Positions 16,266 through 25,399 of a stretch of 38,355 bases of DNA are shown here, one piece after another (positions within the stretch are counted from its first letter, which is position 1; each line of letters starts with the position of its first letter). This DNA is from Gammaproteobacteria bacterium (GTDB lineage Bacteria; Pseudomonadota; Gammaproteobacteria; GCA-001735895). The translations under genes were made by a program, and so were the position numbers. The stretch is taken from the NCBI GenBank assembly GCA_030595795.1, contig JAUVCH010000027.1, forward strand, positions 1 to 38,355. Direction: 5' to 3'. The notes beneath the pieces are model-generated. The model worked only from the letters and a program-made list of their open reading frames with translations. It had not been told where the DNA came from and searched no databases.

Positions 16266-16617
16266 TATCGACATCGATGCGAAGTTTAATGATGGTCGCG
16301 GCGCATACAGAATCGCGCCGGATAAATCTAGGCCAATTATATTAGCCATTAGTGGCATCTCCTATCAGGCGCTGAATGTCAGCGGTACCGGGGTTTGTTT
16401 TCGATCGAAAGACTTGCTGGTAGGCACCCAGTGCACTGCGATGGTGCGCTTGCCCAGTGAGGATATTGTCTTTCAGGTCAAGCTGGAGGTAGTAGCCAAC
16501 CAAAACGGGTTATGCCGATGTAGTTTCGTAAATATTCACGAAGAAGCGGAAAATTTACTACATTCTTATATACTAGACCTGCAGAAAGAAAAAATTCGGC
16601 AAAACCTGTCGAATTAA
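16237..16617 (+). CDS. PilZ-like domain protein, third gene of the motAB operon
   Basis: This 126-residue protein starts at TTG 16237, with GGAG 8 bases upstream, inside the motB 3' end. It begins with a strongly basic stretch (FWKKKKKIDID). The body looks like a PilZ beta-barrel: YRIAPDKSRPIILAI supplies the arginines, and ALNVSGTGVCF fits the (D/N)xSxxG part of the c-di-GMP motif. The arginines are spaced R-x6-R rather than the usual RxxxR, so ligand binding is plausible but not certain. PilZ proteins such as YcgR act on stators to brake flagella; encoding one in the stator operon fits that role. No membrane span. Recognised by motif, not by close family resemblance. Confidence 0.75.
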   Translation: MFWKKKKKIDIDIDAKFNDGRGAYRIAPDKSRPIILAISGISYQALNVSGTGVCFRSKDLLVGTQCTAMVRLPSEDIVFQVKLEVVANQNGLCRCSFVNIHEEAENLLHSYILDLQKEKIRQNLSN

Positions 16618-16810
16618 GGAGTCAACCAGAATGTAAACCGAGATTGTTATATCTGGAAACTTACTGTTATTTCAGTGATTTAATACACTTAACTGAGAAT
16701 TTGGATTGATTTTTGAGCCCGAATCAGCGATGATAACTAGCTGTCTGGCGAAAATAAATCGATGCTGTCAGTAATTCTTACATTTTTAATTTTTTTCGGG
16801 AATCAAAGCT

Positions 16811-17728
16811 TTGATTAAACAGCGTACTTTGAAGAATGTAATTCGCGCCATGGGTGTTGGATTACATACAGGGAAGAAAGTCTATCTAACACTCCGCCCG
16901 GCCCCCGTCGATTCAGGAATCAGGTTTCGTCGTGTAGATCTCGAAGAGCCAGTTGAAATACTGGCGCGTCCAGAAAATGTGGGTGATACCAATCTATCTA
17001 CAACACTAACCCAAAATGACGTTCGTATCTCAACTGTTGAGCATTTACTATCGGCAATTGCCGGATTAGGTATTGATAATGCTTACATCGACCTGAGCGC
17101 CGATGAAGTGCCGATTATGGACGGCAGTGCAGGTCCATTTGTCTTTCTAATCCAGTCGGCTGGCATCGTCGAGCAAAATAGCGCAAAGCGATTTATTCGT
17201 ATCAAGAAGCCTGTACGGGTAGAAGAAGGCGACAAATGGGTGGAGTTTACTCCGTTTAATGGTTTCAAAGTAAGCTTTGAAATCGACTTCGACCACCCCC
17301 TCTTCACTCAACAGAAGCAGGTTTGCAGTATTAACTTTTCAACGACTTCTTTTGTAAAAGAAGTGAGTCGAGCCAGAACGTTCGGATTCCAGAAAGATAT
17401 CGAATATCTGCGTTCAAACAATCTCGCGCTTGGTGGCAGTCAGGACAATGCAATTGTTCTGGATGATTACCGAGTATTGAACGAAGACGGTTTGAGATAC
17501 GATAACGAATTCGTGAAACATAAAATCCTGGATTCTATTGGTGATTTATATCTGCTTGGGCATAGCCTGATAGGCGCTTTTTCTGGATATAAATCAGGTC
17601 ATGCTTTAAATAATCGCTTATTACTGGCATTATTGGCGGAAGAAGATGCCTGGGAGGAAGTCACTTTTGATGACGCTGCCACGGCTCCAATTTCTTACGC
17701 GCAACCTGTTGAAGCCGAAGCAATTTAG
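16811..17728 (+). CDS. lpxC: UDP-3-O-acyl-N-acetylglucosamine deacetylase
   Basis: LpxC catalyses the committed step of lipid A synthesis. The 305-residue product begins [20 protein letters not shown], exactly like the family, which fixes the start at TTG 16811 despite a poor ribosome-binding site. Zinc ligands are His78 in STVEHLLSA and the His and Asp of [15 protein letters not shown]. The general base region [13 protein letters not shown] and the catalytic His of YKSGHALNN are intact. The gene usually follows ftsZ at the end of the division cluster; here motAB-PilZ precede it across a 193-base gap with no clear promoter consensus. An M23 peptidase gene and secA follow. Confidence 0.97.
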   Translation: MIKQRTLKNVIRAMGVGLHTGKKVYLTLRPAPVDSGIRFRRVDLEEPVEILARPENVGDTNLSTTLTQNDVRISTVEHLLSAIAGLGIDNAYIDLSADEVPIMDGSAGPFVFLIQSAGIVEQNSAKRFIRIKKPVRVEEGDKWVEFTPFNGFKVSFEIDFDHPLFTQQKQVCSINFSTTSFVKEVSRARTFGFQKDIEYLRSNNLALGGSQDNAIVLDDYRVLNEDGLRYDNEFVKHKILDSIGDLYLLGHSLIGAFSGYKSGHALNNRLLLALLAEEDAWEEVTFDDAATAPISYAQPVEAEAI

Positions 17729-17737
17729 GTTATAAAT

Positions 17738-18652
17738 GTGAATATTCTCTTTCTGTCATCGAACAAAGGTCAATTGTGCAGCCTCAGTCTGGGGAAACCT
17801 TTGCATTTTTTGACTGTAGTCCTGATGATAGGCGGAATGATGGCAGGCTCGTTCTACTGGGGGCATAGCCTCAATCCGGTCATTGATGACCAGGCGCTAG
17901 TCGCGCAGTGGAAACGAGATTTGCAGCAGCAACAGGTGCGTCTAAAGAATATTCAGGAAGAGTCGGACGCTAACGTAGGGGCAATGTCGTCGCGACTGGG
18001 TTTGTTGCAGGCACACGTTATGCGCCTTGATGCTCTTGGCCGAAAACTGATTAATATGGCTAAAATCGATCAGGGCGAATTCGATTTCGATAATACGCCA
18101 GCTCTGGGTGGCCCAGAGACGACATCTCAAGAATTTTCTCAACCGTTGGAGTTGACGCAGGCTATTGAACAGTTAGGTCTGGAACTCGAAAATCGAGAAA
18201 GCCAGTTATTGGTGCTAGAAAGCCTTGTCATGAATGAAAATCTACAAAAGGAGGTTCAACCCAGTGGTCGGCCTATCACGAAAGGCTGGTTATCCTCTAA
18301 TTATGGTATGCGTACACACCCGCTGTCGGGTCGAAGGGAAATGCATGAAGGGATTGATTTTGCTGCCAAAATGGGGGGTGATGTTATCGCTGTTGCCAAA
18401 GGCGTAGTGACTTATTCAGGTAAGCGCTGGGGGTATGGCTACGTGGTCGATATCGCTCATGGTAACGGTTACACCACTCGATACGCCCATAATTCAAAAA
18501 ATCTGGTATCTGTTGGGGATACGGTTGAGAAGGGGTTTCGTATCGCAGAGATAGGAACTTCTGGTCGATCCACTGGCCCGCATGTGCATTTTGAAGTCTT
18601 GAGAAATGGCCGCCAGATTGATCCAACGAAATTTATTTACGCATCGAATTGA
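17738..18652 (+). CDS. M23 (LytM) family metallopeptidase, membrane-anchored
   Basis: The 304-residue protein starts at GTG 17738, nine bases after lpxC. An N-terminal membrane anchor (FLTVVLMIGGMMAGSFYWG) is followed by a coiled-coil periplasmic region (about residues 45-165, with QQQVRLKNIQEES and LELENRESQLLVLESLV). The C-terminal LytM domain is complete: HEGIDFAA supplies the first His and Asp, and GPHVHFEV supplies the HxH zinc ligands, so it should be an active endopeptidase cutting peptide cross-links. Homologues between lpxC and secA are common in Pseudomonas-like gene orders. Its position next to envelope and secretion genes fits cell-wall remodelling. Confidence 0.93.
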   Translation: MNILFLSSNKGQLCSLSLGKPLHFLTVVLMIGGMMAGSFYWGHSLNPVIDDQALVAQWKRDLQQQQVRLKNIQEESDANVGAMSSRLGLLQAHVMRLDALGRKLINMAKIDQGEFDFDNTPALGGPETTSQEFSQPLELTQAIEQLGLELENRESQLLVLESLVMNENLQKEVQPSGRPITKGWLSSNYGMRTHPLSGRREMHEGIDFAAKMGGDVIAVAKGVVTYSGKRWGYGYVVDIAHGNGYTTRYAHNSKNLVSVGDTVEKGFRIAEIGTSGRSTGPHVHFEVLRNGRQIDPTKFIYASN

Positions 18653-18746
18653 TCGATTATTATCCTATAATAACGATTAACCTTGCTTTTATAGTAGTAG
18701 TCCCCACCTCCATTAATCCCTGATCTGATTACCCGGTCGTAGCCTG

Positions 18747-21443
18747 ATGTTGTCAAAAATTACTCGTAAGATATTCGGTAGTCGTAATGATCGAATTATT
18801 AAAAATTTCACTCAACGCGTTGCCAGTATTAGTCAGCTCGAAGAACCATTGCAGGCACTGAGTGACGAGCAACTAAGCCAGAAAACTGGCGAGTTTAAGC
18901 AAAGATTCGAATCAGGAGAAAACCTCGAGCAACTACTTAGCGAGGCATTTGCGGTTTGCCGTGAAGCATCGGTTCGAGTGTTAGGAATGCGTCACTACGA
19001 CGTCCAGCTGGTTGGCGCAATGATTTTGAATAATAATCAAATCACCGAAATGCGTACTGGTGAGGGTAAGACACTAGTCGCTACTCTGGCCGCCTATTTG
19101 AATGCGCTCAGCGGAAAGGGTGTACATATTGTCACGGTAAACGATTACCTGGCCGAGCGAGATGCTGCCTGGATGGGGCAGTTGTATAATTTCCTGGGCT
19201 TAACTGTCGGTGTGGTGCTCAGTACCATGGACTACGACGACAAACGCGAAGCTTATAAGGCGGACATAACTTACGGTACTAATAATCAATTTGGTTTTGA
19301 TTATATGCACGACAATTTGAGTTTTACTCTGGAAGAGCGTGTTCAACGAAACCTCAATTTTGCAATCGTCGATGAAGTCGACTCGATTCTTATCGATGAA
19401 GCACGAACACCACTAATCATTTCTGGTCAGGCCAGCGATAGCTCCGACTTATATACTCAAATAAACCAGGTCATTCCCCGATTATCAAAAGTAGAGATAG
19501 AAGAAGAGCCGGGCGATTACAATATCGATGAGAAATCCAAGCAGGCGTTTTTAACCGAACAGGGTCATGATACTGCCGAAAGCCTGCTCGTAGAGATCGG
19601 TTTATTAACCGAAGGTGAAAGCCTCTACGATGCAGCAAATATTGCATTGATACATCATTTAAATGCTGCATTACGTGCGCATTCAATTTACACCCGCGAT
19701 GTCGATTATATTGTCCAGGATGGGCAGATTGTTATTGTCGATGAATTTACCGGTCGTACCATGGCTGGTCGGCGTTGGTCCGAAGGCCTGCATCAGGCTA
19801 TTGAAGCCAAGGAAGGGGTTAGTATTCAACATGAGAATCAAACCGTTGCGTCGATTACTTTTCAAAATTATTTTCGACTTTATAACAAACTTTCGGGTAT
19901 GACGGGTACAGCTGATACGGAGGCGTTTGAATTTCAACAAATTTACGGCCTCGAAGTTGTTGTGGTGCCTACCAACCAACCCATGATCCGGGACGATATG
20001 GGCGACCTCATCTATCTGACGGTTGGAGAGAAATACGATGCCATCATCGAGGATATTGAAGATTGTGCTAAACGAGGCCAGCCGGTTCTGGTGGGTACTA
20101 CCTCGATTGAAACTTCCGAACTTTTATCCGGACTACTGGATAAGCAAAAAATTAAGCACCAGATTTTAAATGCCAAGCAACACGAGCGTGAGGCTAGAAT
20201 CATTGCTGACGCGGGTACACCAGGAACCGTGACTATCGCGACCAATATGGCCGGGCGCGGAACCGACATCGTACTTGGCGGTAATCTGGAAGTCGATTTA
20301 AAGGAAATCCCTGAGGATCAGCTCGATAAACGAAAGCAACTAAAAACCGAATGGCAGGAGCGCCACAATAAGGTGCTAGAAGCAGGTGGGTTGCACATCA
20401 TTGGTACCGAACGGCACGAGTCTCGACGTATCGATAATCAGTTACGCGGTCGATCCGGTCGACAGGGCGACCCAGGCTCAACCCGTTTTTACCTATCCAT
20501 GGAAGATAGTCTGATGCGTATATTTGCATCCGAACGTGTCGCCGGGTTAATGCAGAAACTCGGTATGGAAGAGGGCGAGGCGATAGAGCACCCCTGGGTG
20601 AGTAAGGCAATAGAAAACGCGCAACGCAAGGTCGAGGCGCATAACTTTGATATTCGTAAACAGCTACTCGAGTATGACGATGTAGCTAACGACCAACGTA
20701 AAGTAATATATCAGCAGCGCGATGATTTGTTACATTCTGATAGCATTTCGGACGCTATAAAAAACATGCGCATGGATGTAATTGAAGGCCTGTTCAGGTC
20801 TCATATTCCAGTGAATAGTATCGACGAACAGTGGCAGGTTGAAGAACTGGAGCAGGCTTTCACCAATGAATTCGGCATGGAATTATCAATCCAGCGCTGG
20901 CTTGAAAGTGATGACGAATTAACAGATGAGTCAATTTTGGCTAAAGTCATCGAGCAGTTTGAAGAGAGCTATACTGAAAAAGTAAATATTCTTGGTGGTG
21001 AGTTAATCGGCCGCTATGAAAAAGAACTAATGTTGATTATTCTGGATCGACACTGGAAGGAGCATCTTGCTGCTATGGATTATCTGCGCCAGGGAATCGG
21101 ACTGCGTGGATATGCACAGAAAAATCCAGTGCAGGAATATAAGCGAGAATCATTCGAAATGTTTACCGACATGCTTGAAGGTATCAAATTCGAAGCGATT
21201 CAGGCTTTGACGCGGGTGCAAATCCGAAGCGAATCCGAAGTTGAAGCATTAGAACAAAGTCATGCAGATAAACCGTCGGTGACCATGGAGCATGCTGCTG
21301 CTGATAGTCCACTCAATGCCGAAGAAGATTCAGGTGATCATCATCAGCCCTTTGTGCGGAAAGAGAAGAAAGTTGGGCGTAATGAGCCATGCTGGTGTGG
21401 ATCAGGGAAAAAATTCAAGCAGTGTCATGGTAAGTTGAACTAA
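18747..21443 (+). CDS. secA: Preprotein translocase ATPase SecA
   Basis: SecA drives preproteins through SecYEG. At 898 residues it is full length. Visible are Walker [18 protein letters not shown] (near residue 102), Walker B with [19 protein letters not shown], the helicase-type motif [40 protein letters not shown], and the C-terminal zinc tail [20 protein letters not shown] that binds SecB and phospholipid. The 94-base gap before it contains TATAAT (18666-18671) without a good -35, and no SecM-like arrest peptide is evident. The preceding gene encodes an exported M23 peptidase instead. Confidence 0.98.
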   Translation: MLSKITRKIFGSRNDRIIKNFTQRVASISQLEEPLQALSDEQLSQKTGEFKQRFESGENLEQLLSEAFAVCREASVRVLGMRHYDVQLVGAMILNNNQITEMRTGEGKTLVATLAAYLNALSGKGVHIVTVNDYLAERDAAWMGQLYNFLGLTVGVVLSTMDYDDKREAYKADITYGTNNQFGFDYMHDNLSFTLEERVQRNLNFAIVDEVDSILIDEARTPLIISGQASDSSDLYTQINQVIPRLSKVEIEEEPGDYNIDEKSKQAFLTEQGHDTAESLLVEIGLLTEGESLYDAANIALIHHLNAALRAHSIYTRDVDYIVQDGQIVIVDEFTGRTMAGRRWSEGLHQAIEAKEGVSIQHENQTVASITFQNYFRLYNKLSGMTGTADTEAFEFQQIYGLEVVVVPTNQPMIRDDMGDLIYLTVGEKYDAIIEDIEDCAKRGQPVLVGTTSIETSELLSGLLDKQKIKHQILNAKQHEREARIIADAGTPGTVTIATNMAGRGTDIVLGGNLEVDLKEIPEDQLDKRKQLKTEWQERHNKVLEAGGLHIIGTERHESRRIDNQLRGRSGRQGDPGSTRFYLSMEDSLMRIFASERVAGLMQKLGMEEGEAIEHPWVSKAIENAQRKVEAHNFDIRKQLLEYDDVANDQRKVIYQQRDDLLHSDSISDAIKNMRMDVIEGLFRSHIPVNSIDEQWQVEELEQAFTNEFGMELSIQRWLESDDELTDESILAKVIEQFEESYTEKVNILGGELIGRYEKELMLIILDRHWKEHLAAMDYLRQGIGLRGYAQKNPVQEYKRESFEMFTDMLEGIKFEAIQALTRVQIRSESEVEALEQSHADKPSVTMEHAAADSPLNAEEDSGDHHQPFVRKEKKVGRNEPCWCGSGKKFKQCHGKLN

Positions 21444-21465
21444 ATTATTTTCGGGAATTTAAAAT

Positions 21466-22677
21466 ATGCCTGTTGGTTTGAAAGCTCCTGAAAACCTCCT
21501 GCCGATTACCGGGATACGTCTCGCCGCGATCCATAGTGGTATCAAGTCGGATCCCGAAATCAAGGATCTGGTTCTGATCGAAACGAACGAGTCGGCAAAT
21601 TGTGCAGCCGTTTTCACTACCAATAAATTCTGTGCTGCTCCGGTTACCGTGGCCCTGGAGCACCTCGCTCTAAACCATTCTCCACGGTATCTATTGATCA
21701 ATTCTGGGAATGCCAATGCAGGTACTGGTGAGTCTGGATACCAGAATGCGATAGAGTCTTGTCGGCAGCTGGCGGAGTTACAGGGGCTAGACAAGAATGT
21801 AGTGTTACCGTTTTCTACAGGCGTCATTGCAGCCGAGCTACCAATTAAGAAGATAAGTCAGGCAATACCGGCTCTGGTCGATAAGCTGGAATCCGATGCC
21901 TGGCAATCTGCCGCTGAAGGCATTATGACTACCGATACGCTACCCAAAGCTTTTAGTCGTGAAATCATCATTGATAATGTAGTTGTTTCTATCACCGGGA
22001 TTGCCAAAGGCTCTGGCATGATTAAACCGGACATGGCCACAATGCTGGCTTTTGTGGCGACCGATGCTAGGATTGAATCCGAAGCGTTAGATAATTACTT
22101 GAAACAGGCGGTGGCAGTATCCTTTAACTCCATTACTGTCGATGGTGATACGTCGACGAATGACGCCTGCGTGTTGATCGCAACGGGTGAATCGGGGGTG
22201 AGTATTCCCACGAACCATCAGGCGTTTACACAAGGGTTAAACGAGTTGTTTCAACAACTGGCTCAATCAATAATTCGCGATGCTGAAGGAGCTACCAAGT
22301 TTGTCGAAATCGAAGTAAAAGGAGCTAATTCCGACGACGATGCCAGAGAGGTCGCCTACACAGTCGCACACTCGCCGTTGGTAAAAACTGCGTTATTTGC
22401 TTCAGACCCCAACTGGGGGCGAATCCTGGCGGCGATTGGACGAGCCAGAGTGGCATCACTCAATGTCGGTTTAATCGACCTTCATCTAGGTGATACCTGC
22501 CTGTTAAAAAGCGGGTTGCCTGACTCAGGTTATAATGAGGCTATGGGGCAAGAAGAGATGAACAAGGAAGAAATAAAAATCACCATCAATCTTGGTGAAG
22601 GATCCTCAGGGGCCAGGATATGGACATCTGATCTGTCATACGATTACGTGAAGATCAACGCTGAGTATCGAAGTTAA
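21466..22677 (+). CDS. argJ: Glutamate N-acetyltransferase / amino-acid acetyltransferase ArgJ
   Basis: ArgJ recycles the acetyl group in arginine synthesis, moving it from N-acetylornithine to glutamate; bifunctional members also use acetyl-CoA. The 403-residue precursor is full length and self-cleaves before the nucleophile in KPDMATMLAF (Thr192), preceded by the family block GIAKGSGMI. VDGDTSTNDACVLIATG and SDPNWGRILAAIGRA are further signatures. It starts 22 bases after secA and is followed by mutT, as in Pseudomonas-type orders. The window also encodes ArgA, so the acetyl-CoA activity may be redundant. Confidence 0.97.
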   Translation: MPVGLKAPENLLPITGIRLAAIHSGIKSDPEIKDLVLIETNESANCAAVFTTNKFCAAPVTVALEHLALNHSPRYLLINSGNANAGTGESGYQNAIESCRQLAELQGLDKNVVLPFSTGVIAAELPIKKISQAIPALVDKLESDAWQSAAEGIMTTDTLPKAFSREIIIDNVVVSITGIAKGSGMIKPDMATMLAFVATDARIESEALDNYLKQAVAVSFNSITVDGDTSTNDACVLIATGESGVSIPTNHQAFTQGLNELFQQLAQSIIRDAEGATKFVEIEVKGANSDDDAREVAYTVAHSPLVKTALFASDPNWGRILAAIGRARVASLNVGLIDLHLGDTCLLKSGLPDSGYNEAMGQEEMNKEEIKITINLGEGSSGARIWTSDLSYDYVKINAEYRS

Positions 22678-22691
22678 AAGGGGTATCAGGG

Positions 22692-23117
22692 GTGGGTGAG
22701 AGTAATTCCGCAGACGAATTCATACACGTAGTCGCTGCTATCATCTGGCATCCATTAGAACTAGATAATATTTTGATTTCGCGCCGCAAAAGAGGTACCC
22801 ATCTGGAGAACTACTGGGAGCTCCCGGGTGGGAAGCTAGAAACGGGCGAGTTTCGGTTAGAAGGGTTGCGGCGGGAGCTTGGCGAAGAACTAAATATCGT
22901 CGTTAACCAGGCGAAACCATTTAAGCAGGTTGCGCACCAGTATAGCGATAGAAATATTTTGCTCGATGTCTGGACCGTCTCAGGCTTTAGTGGTGAGTTG
23001 CATGGTCGTGAAAACCAGGAGATATGCTGGATTTCGATTAACGATATCGATAACTACCGGTTTCCCGATGCCGATGCGCCGATTTTCGAGGCTATAAAGA
23101 ACAACGCGAGAGCATAA
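22692..23117 (+). CDS. mutT: MutT-type Nudix hydrolase (8-oxo-dGTP diphosphatase)
   Basis: The 141-residue protein starts at GTG 22692, 14 bases after argJ, with AAGGGGT upstream. It carries a complete Nudix box, GKLETGEFRLEGLRRELGEE, with Gly, Glu and the REUxEE core; the following LNI replaces the common xGI. The C-terminal part (EICWISINDIDNYRFPDADA) matches MutT. It hydrolyses 8-oxo-dGTP and so prevents A:T to C:G transversions. Its 3' end overlaps the convergent zapD gene by 26 bases. A broader pyrophosphatase specificity is possible, but the secA-linked position favours MutT. Confidence 0.93.
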   Translation: MGESNSADEFIHVVAAIIWHPLELDNILISRRKRGTHLENYWELPGGKLETGEFRLEGLRRELGEELNIVVNQAKPFKQVAHQYSDRNILLDVWTVSGFSGELHGRENQEICWISINDIDNYRFPDADAPIFEAIKNNARA

Positions 23118-23865
23118 ACGGCACATCCACTTTCACTTGCGTCGGGGCTGAATCTATTGGTAGCGGGTCAAGAAAGCGAACCGAATAACGATGTTTGCCA
23201 GCACTAATTTCCGGATATATCTTCTCATCGATTGGGATGCTAATGCGTAATAACTGGTTGGTCTGTTGCGGCTTTAATGACTGTTGAAAAAAACCGTTTT
23301 CTGCTATCTCAGGTCTTGGCATCGCGCTATCTCGAATGACATTAAGAATCAGGTCTATTACTGTTTCTAATACGAGATAGGGTGCAGCCCAGCGTCTTAA
23401 ATCGGTCTCCCTTTGCTCATGTGATTGATTGAGCCAGAATCTCAATTCGGGTAAATCAAAATCACAATTACCGCCGGGAATTGAAGTACGCTGTCTTATC
23501 GATATCAGGAAGTCGACCCGTTTCAAATGCTCGCCGAGCTTACCGGCAAGCTGGAGTATTCTTTCCTGAGCGCTCTTTTGCTTGCTGAGGATGAGTTCCA
23601 GTTTGGCAGTATCGACACCCTCGTGCGTCGACAGGGATTTTAGGGCGATATTTTGCCGTTCCAGTTCTTTTAGTAACTCCTGTTTTAAATCGCCGCGCTC
23701 GAGTAATGTGGTCAATTCGAGTAATGCGAGAAGCGCAGAATAGCCGCTCCAGCCACCTTTCAGAGCGAGAAAATAATGAAATCGTTTCATTAGAGTTTCG
23801 ACTCGCAGGCACATGCGGATACGCTGGTTTAGTGGCTGTTCAAATATATGTTGTCTAACCGACAT
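23092..23865 (-). CDS. zapD: Cell division protein ZapD
   Basis: ZapD (YacF) bundles FtsZ filaments. The 257-residue product has the family N-terminus IFEQPLNQRIRMCLRVETLM, the long helical region with LLALLELTTLLERGDLK, and the beta-rich C-terminal part (FDLPELRFWLNQ, QLLRISIPIDEKIYPEISAG, SVRFLDP). It follows coaE after 30 bases; yacG, which often lies between them, is absent. No strong ribosome-binding site is visible before ATG 23865. It is last in the pilB-pilC-pilD-coaE-zapD run. Confidence 0.94.
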   Translation of the reverse strand: MSVRQHIFEQPLNQRIRMCLRVETLMKRFHYFLALKGGWSGYSALLALLELTTLLERGDLKQELLKELERQNIALKSLSTHEGVDTAKLELILSKQKSAQERILQLAGKLGEHLKRVDFLISIRQRTSIPGGNCDFDLPELRFWLNQSHEQRETDLRRWAAPYLVLETVIDLILNVIRDSAMPRPEIAENGFFQQSLKPQQTNQLLRISIPIDEKIYPEISAGKHRYSVRFLDPLPIDSAPTQVKVDVPFMLSRCSL

Positions 23866-23895
23866 TTTCGTTGTTATAGGTTAAATTGGCGCCGA

Positions 23896-24501
23896 TTATA
23901 ACTGATTTGAGGTTGAATTTTTCAGGTATTGTTGGTGGAGTTGATTAATTTGCTCAGACAAGTTTTCATCGTTATTGTTATGTATCACATCGTTAGCCAG
24001 AGCTAGTCTTTCGGTATTAGACCACTGTTGATCCAGCATCTTTTTGGCCAGCGATTCATCGATATTATCTCGTTCTACTAGTCTCTTAAGCTGGTTGTCT
24101 CGTGAACAATCTACCACGAGCGCCCTGTCAATTAACGAAGTAAATTTCGACTCGAATAGTAGCGGAACTACTAGAACAACATAAGGAGCCCCATTGTATT
24201 GATTTACTTGATTATTAGCAGTTTGAAGTATCAGCGGATGCATCATAGTTTCTAGCCATTGTTTAAGCTCACCGTCGTTAAATACTAACTGTCTAAGCAT
24301 GGGGCGATTGATGTCACCATTCTCGAGTAAGATTTGATTGCCGAGCCTACTAAGAACTTCTTCATATCCGGGTCGATTTTTGTCTAATAATGCGCGACTT
24401 ATAATATCTGTATCAACAATAGGAATTTTGAGATCTGAGAACAGGTCGCTAATAGTGGTCTTGCCAGAAGCAATACCACCAGTAAGTCCTATAACAAGCA
24501 T
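23896..24501 (-). CDS. coaE: Dephospho-CoA kinase
   Basis: CoaE phosphorylates dephospho-CoA, the last step of coenzyme A synthesis. The 201-residue protein has the P-loop LTGGIASGKTTISDLF, VDTDIISRALLD for the substrate-binding block, and a lid region with VVDCSRDNQLKRLVERDN. It begins 18 bases after pilD, the usual Pseudomonas-type arrangement, and is probably translated from the pil transcript. Confidence 0.97.
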   Translation of the reverse strand: MLVIGLTGGIASGKTTISDLFSDLKIPIVDTDIISRALLDKNRPGYEEVLSRLGNQILLENGDINRPMLRQLVFNDGELKQWLETMMHPLILQTANNQVNQYNGAPYVVLVVPLLFESKFTSLIDRALVVDCSRDNQLKRLVERDNIDESLAKKMLDQQWSNTERLALANDVIHNNNDENLSEQINQLHQQYLKNSTSNQL

Positions 24502-24519
24502 TTCGAGTTTGAAGACCTG

Positions 24520-25389
24520 TTATAAGATCGAGAAATAAAACTGTGACAGCTCATGTCCCCACAGCAAAGTTATCCAGCCGGCACCTGCGAGATATGGACC
24601 AAACGGAATTTGTGTATCGCGTCCATTTTTCTTCAGCACGATGAGCGTTATACCGACGACCGCACCAACGACCGAAGAGGTCAATATAATGATAAATATC
24701 ATTTTCCAGCCAACCCAGGCCCCGAGCAGTGCGAGCAGCTTAAAATCACCGTAACCCATACCTTCCTTACCGGTGACTAATTTAAAAATGATAAAAACGC
24801 TCCACAGGCTCATATAGCCAGCCATGGCACCAATAATACTGGTTTCTAAATCAACGAAAATTTCGAAAAAGGATAGAAGAATTCCTAACCAAAGCAACGG
24901 CAAGGTAATGTTATCCGGCAATAACTTGTGCCCGATATCGATACCACTTGCAGCTATTAGACACCAACTGAAAAATAACGCGGCTATTGTCTGTACGCTA
25001 ACACCGAAATGCCATGCCACAACAACAGAAATTCCAGCGGTGAATAGTTCGACCAGAGGGTATTGGGCCGAAATACCCGTTCCACAATTTCTACACTTAC
25101 CTTTGAGAGCCAGATAACTCACAACAGGAATGTTTTCCAGCGTAGTAATTTGATGCCCACAATTTCCGCAACGCGAGCGAGGCACCGACAGGTTAAATTT
25201 CTCTTCTTCCTCAGAGTTAGGTTGTTCGAGAAACTCAAGGCAATCACTGCGCCACTCTTTTTGCATCATTACCGGTAGACGGAATATGACCACATTCAGG
25301 AAGCTACCAACCGATAACCCGAAGATAAAAACGAAGCCGAGAAAGAAGCCCGGAGCTAACTCGAAAAAAGCGACTATATTGTCAATCAA
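24520..25389 (-). CDS. pilD: Type IV prepilin peptidase / N-methyltransferase PilD
   Basis: PilD cleaves the leader from prepilins and methylates the new N-terminus, acting in the inner membrane. From TTG 25389 it has 289 residues, the normal length. This start is chosen because TAAGG lies 8 bases upstream, just after the pilC stop; the open frame upstream to 25443 lies inside pilC. The cytoplasmic N-terminal domain has the two Cys pairs (CGNCGH and CRNCG) used by the methylase part. The aspartyl protease residues are in GIDIGHKLLPD and GMGYGDFKLL. Seven or eight membrane spans are evident. Confidence 0.94.
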   Translation of the reverse strand: MIDNIVAFFELAPGFFLGFVFIFGLSVGSFLNVVIFRLPVMMQKEWRSDCLEFLEQPNSEEEEKFNLSVPRSRCGNCGHQITTLENIPVVSYLALKGKCRNCGTGISAQYPLVELFTAGISVVVAWHFGVSVQTIAALFFSWCLIAASGIDIGHKLLPDNITLPLLWLGILLSFFEIFVDLETSIIGAMAGYMSLWSVFIIFKLVTGKEGMGYGDFKLLALLGAWVGWKMIFIIILTSSVVGAVVGITLIVLKKNGRDTQIPFGPYLAGAGWITLLWGHELSQFYFSIL

Positions 25390-25399
25390 GTCAAAAACC

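Noticed and set aside
18653..18746. SecM-like regulatory peptide or strong promoter before secA
   Set aside because: The gap is only 94 bases and holds no arrest-peptide frame. TATAAT at 18666 lacks a -35 partner.
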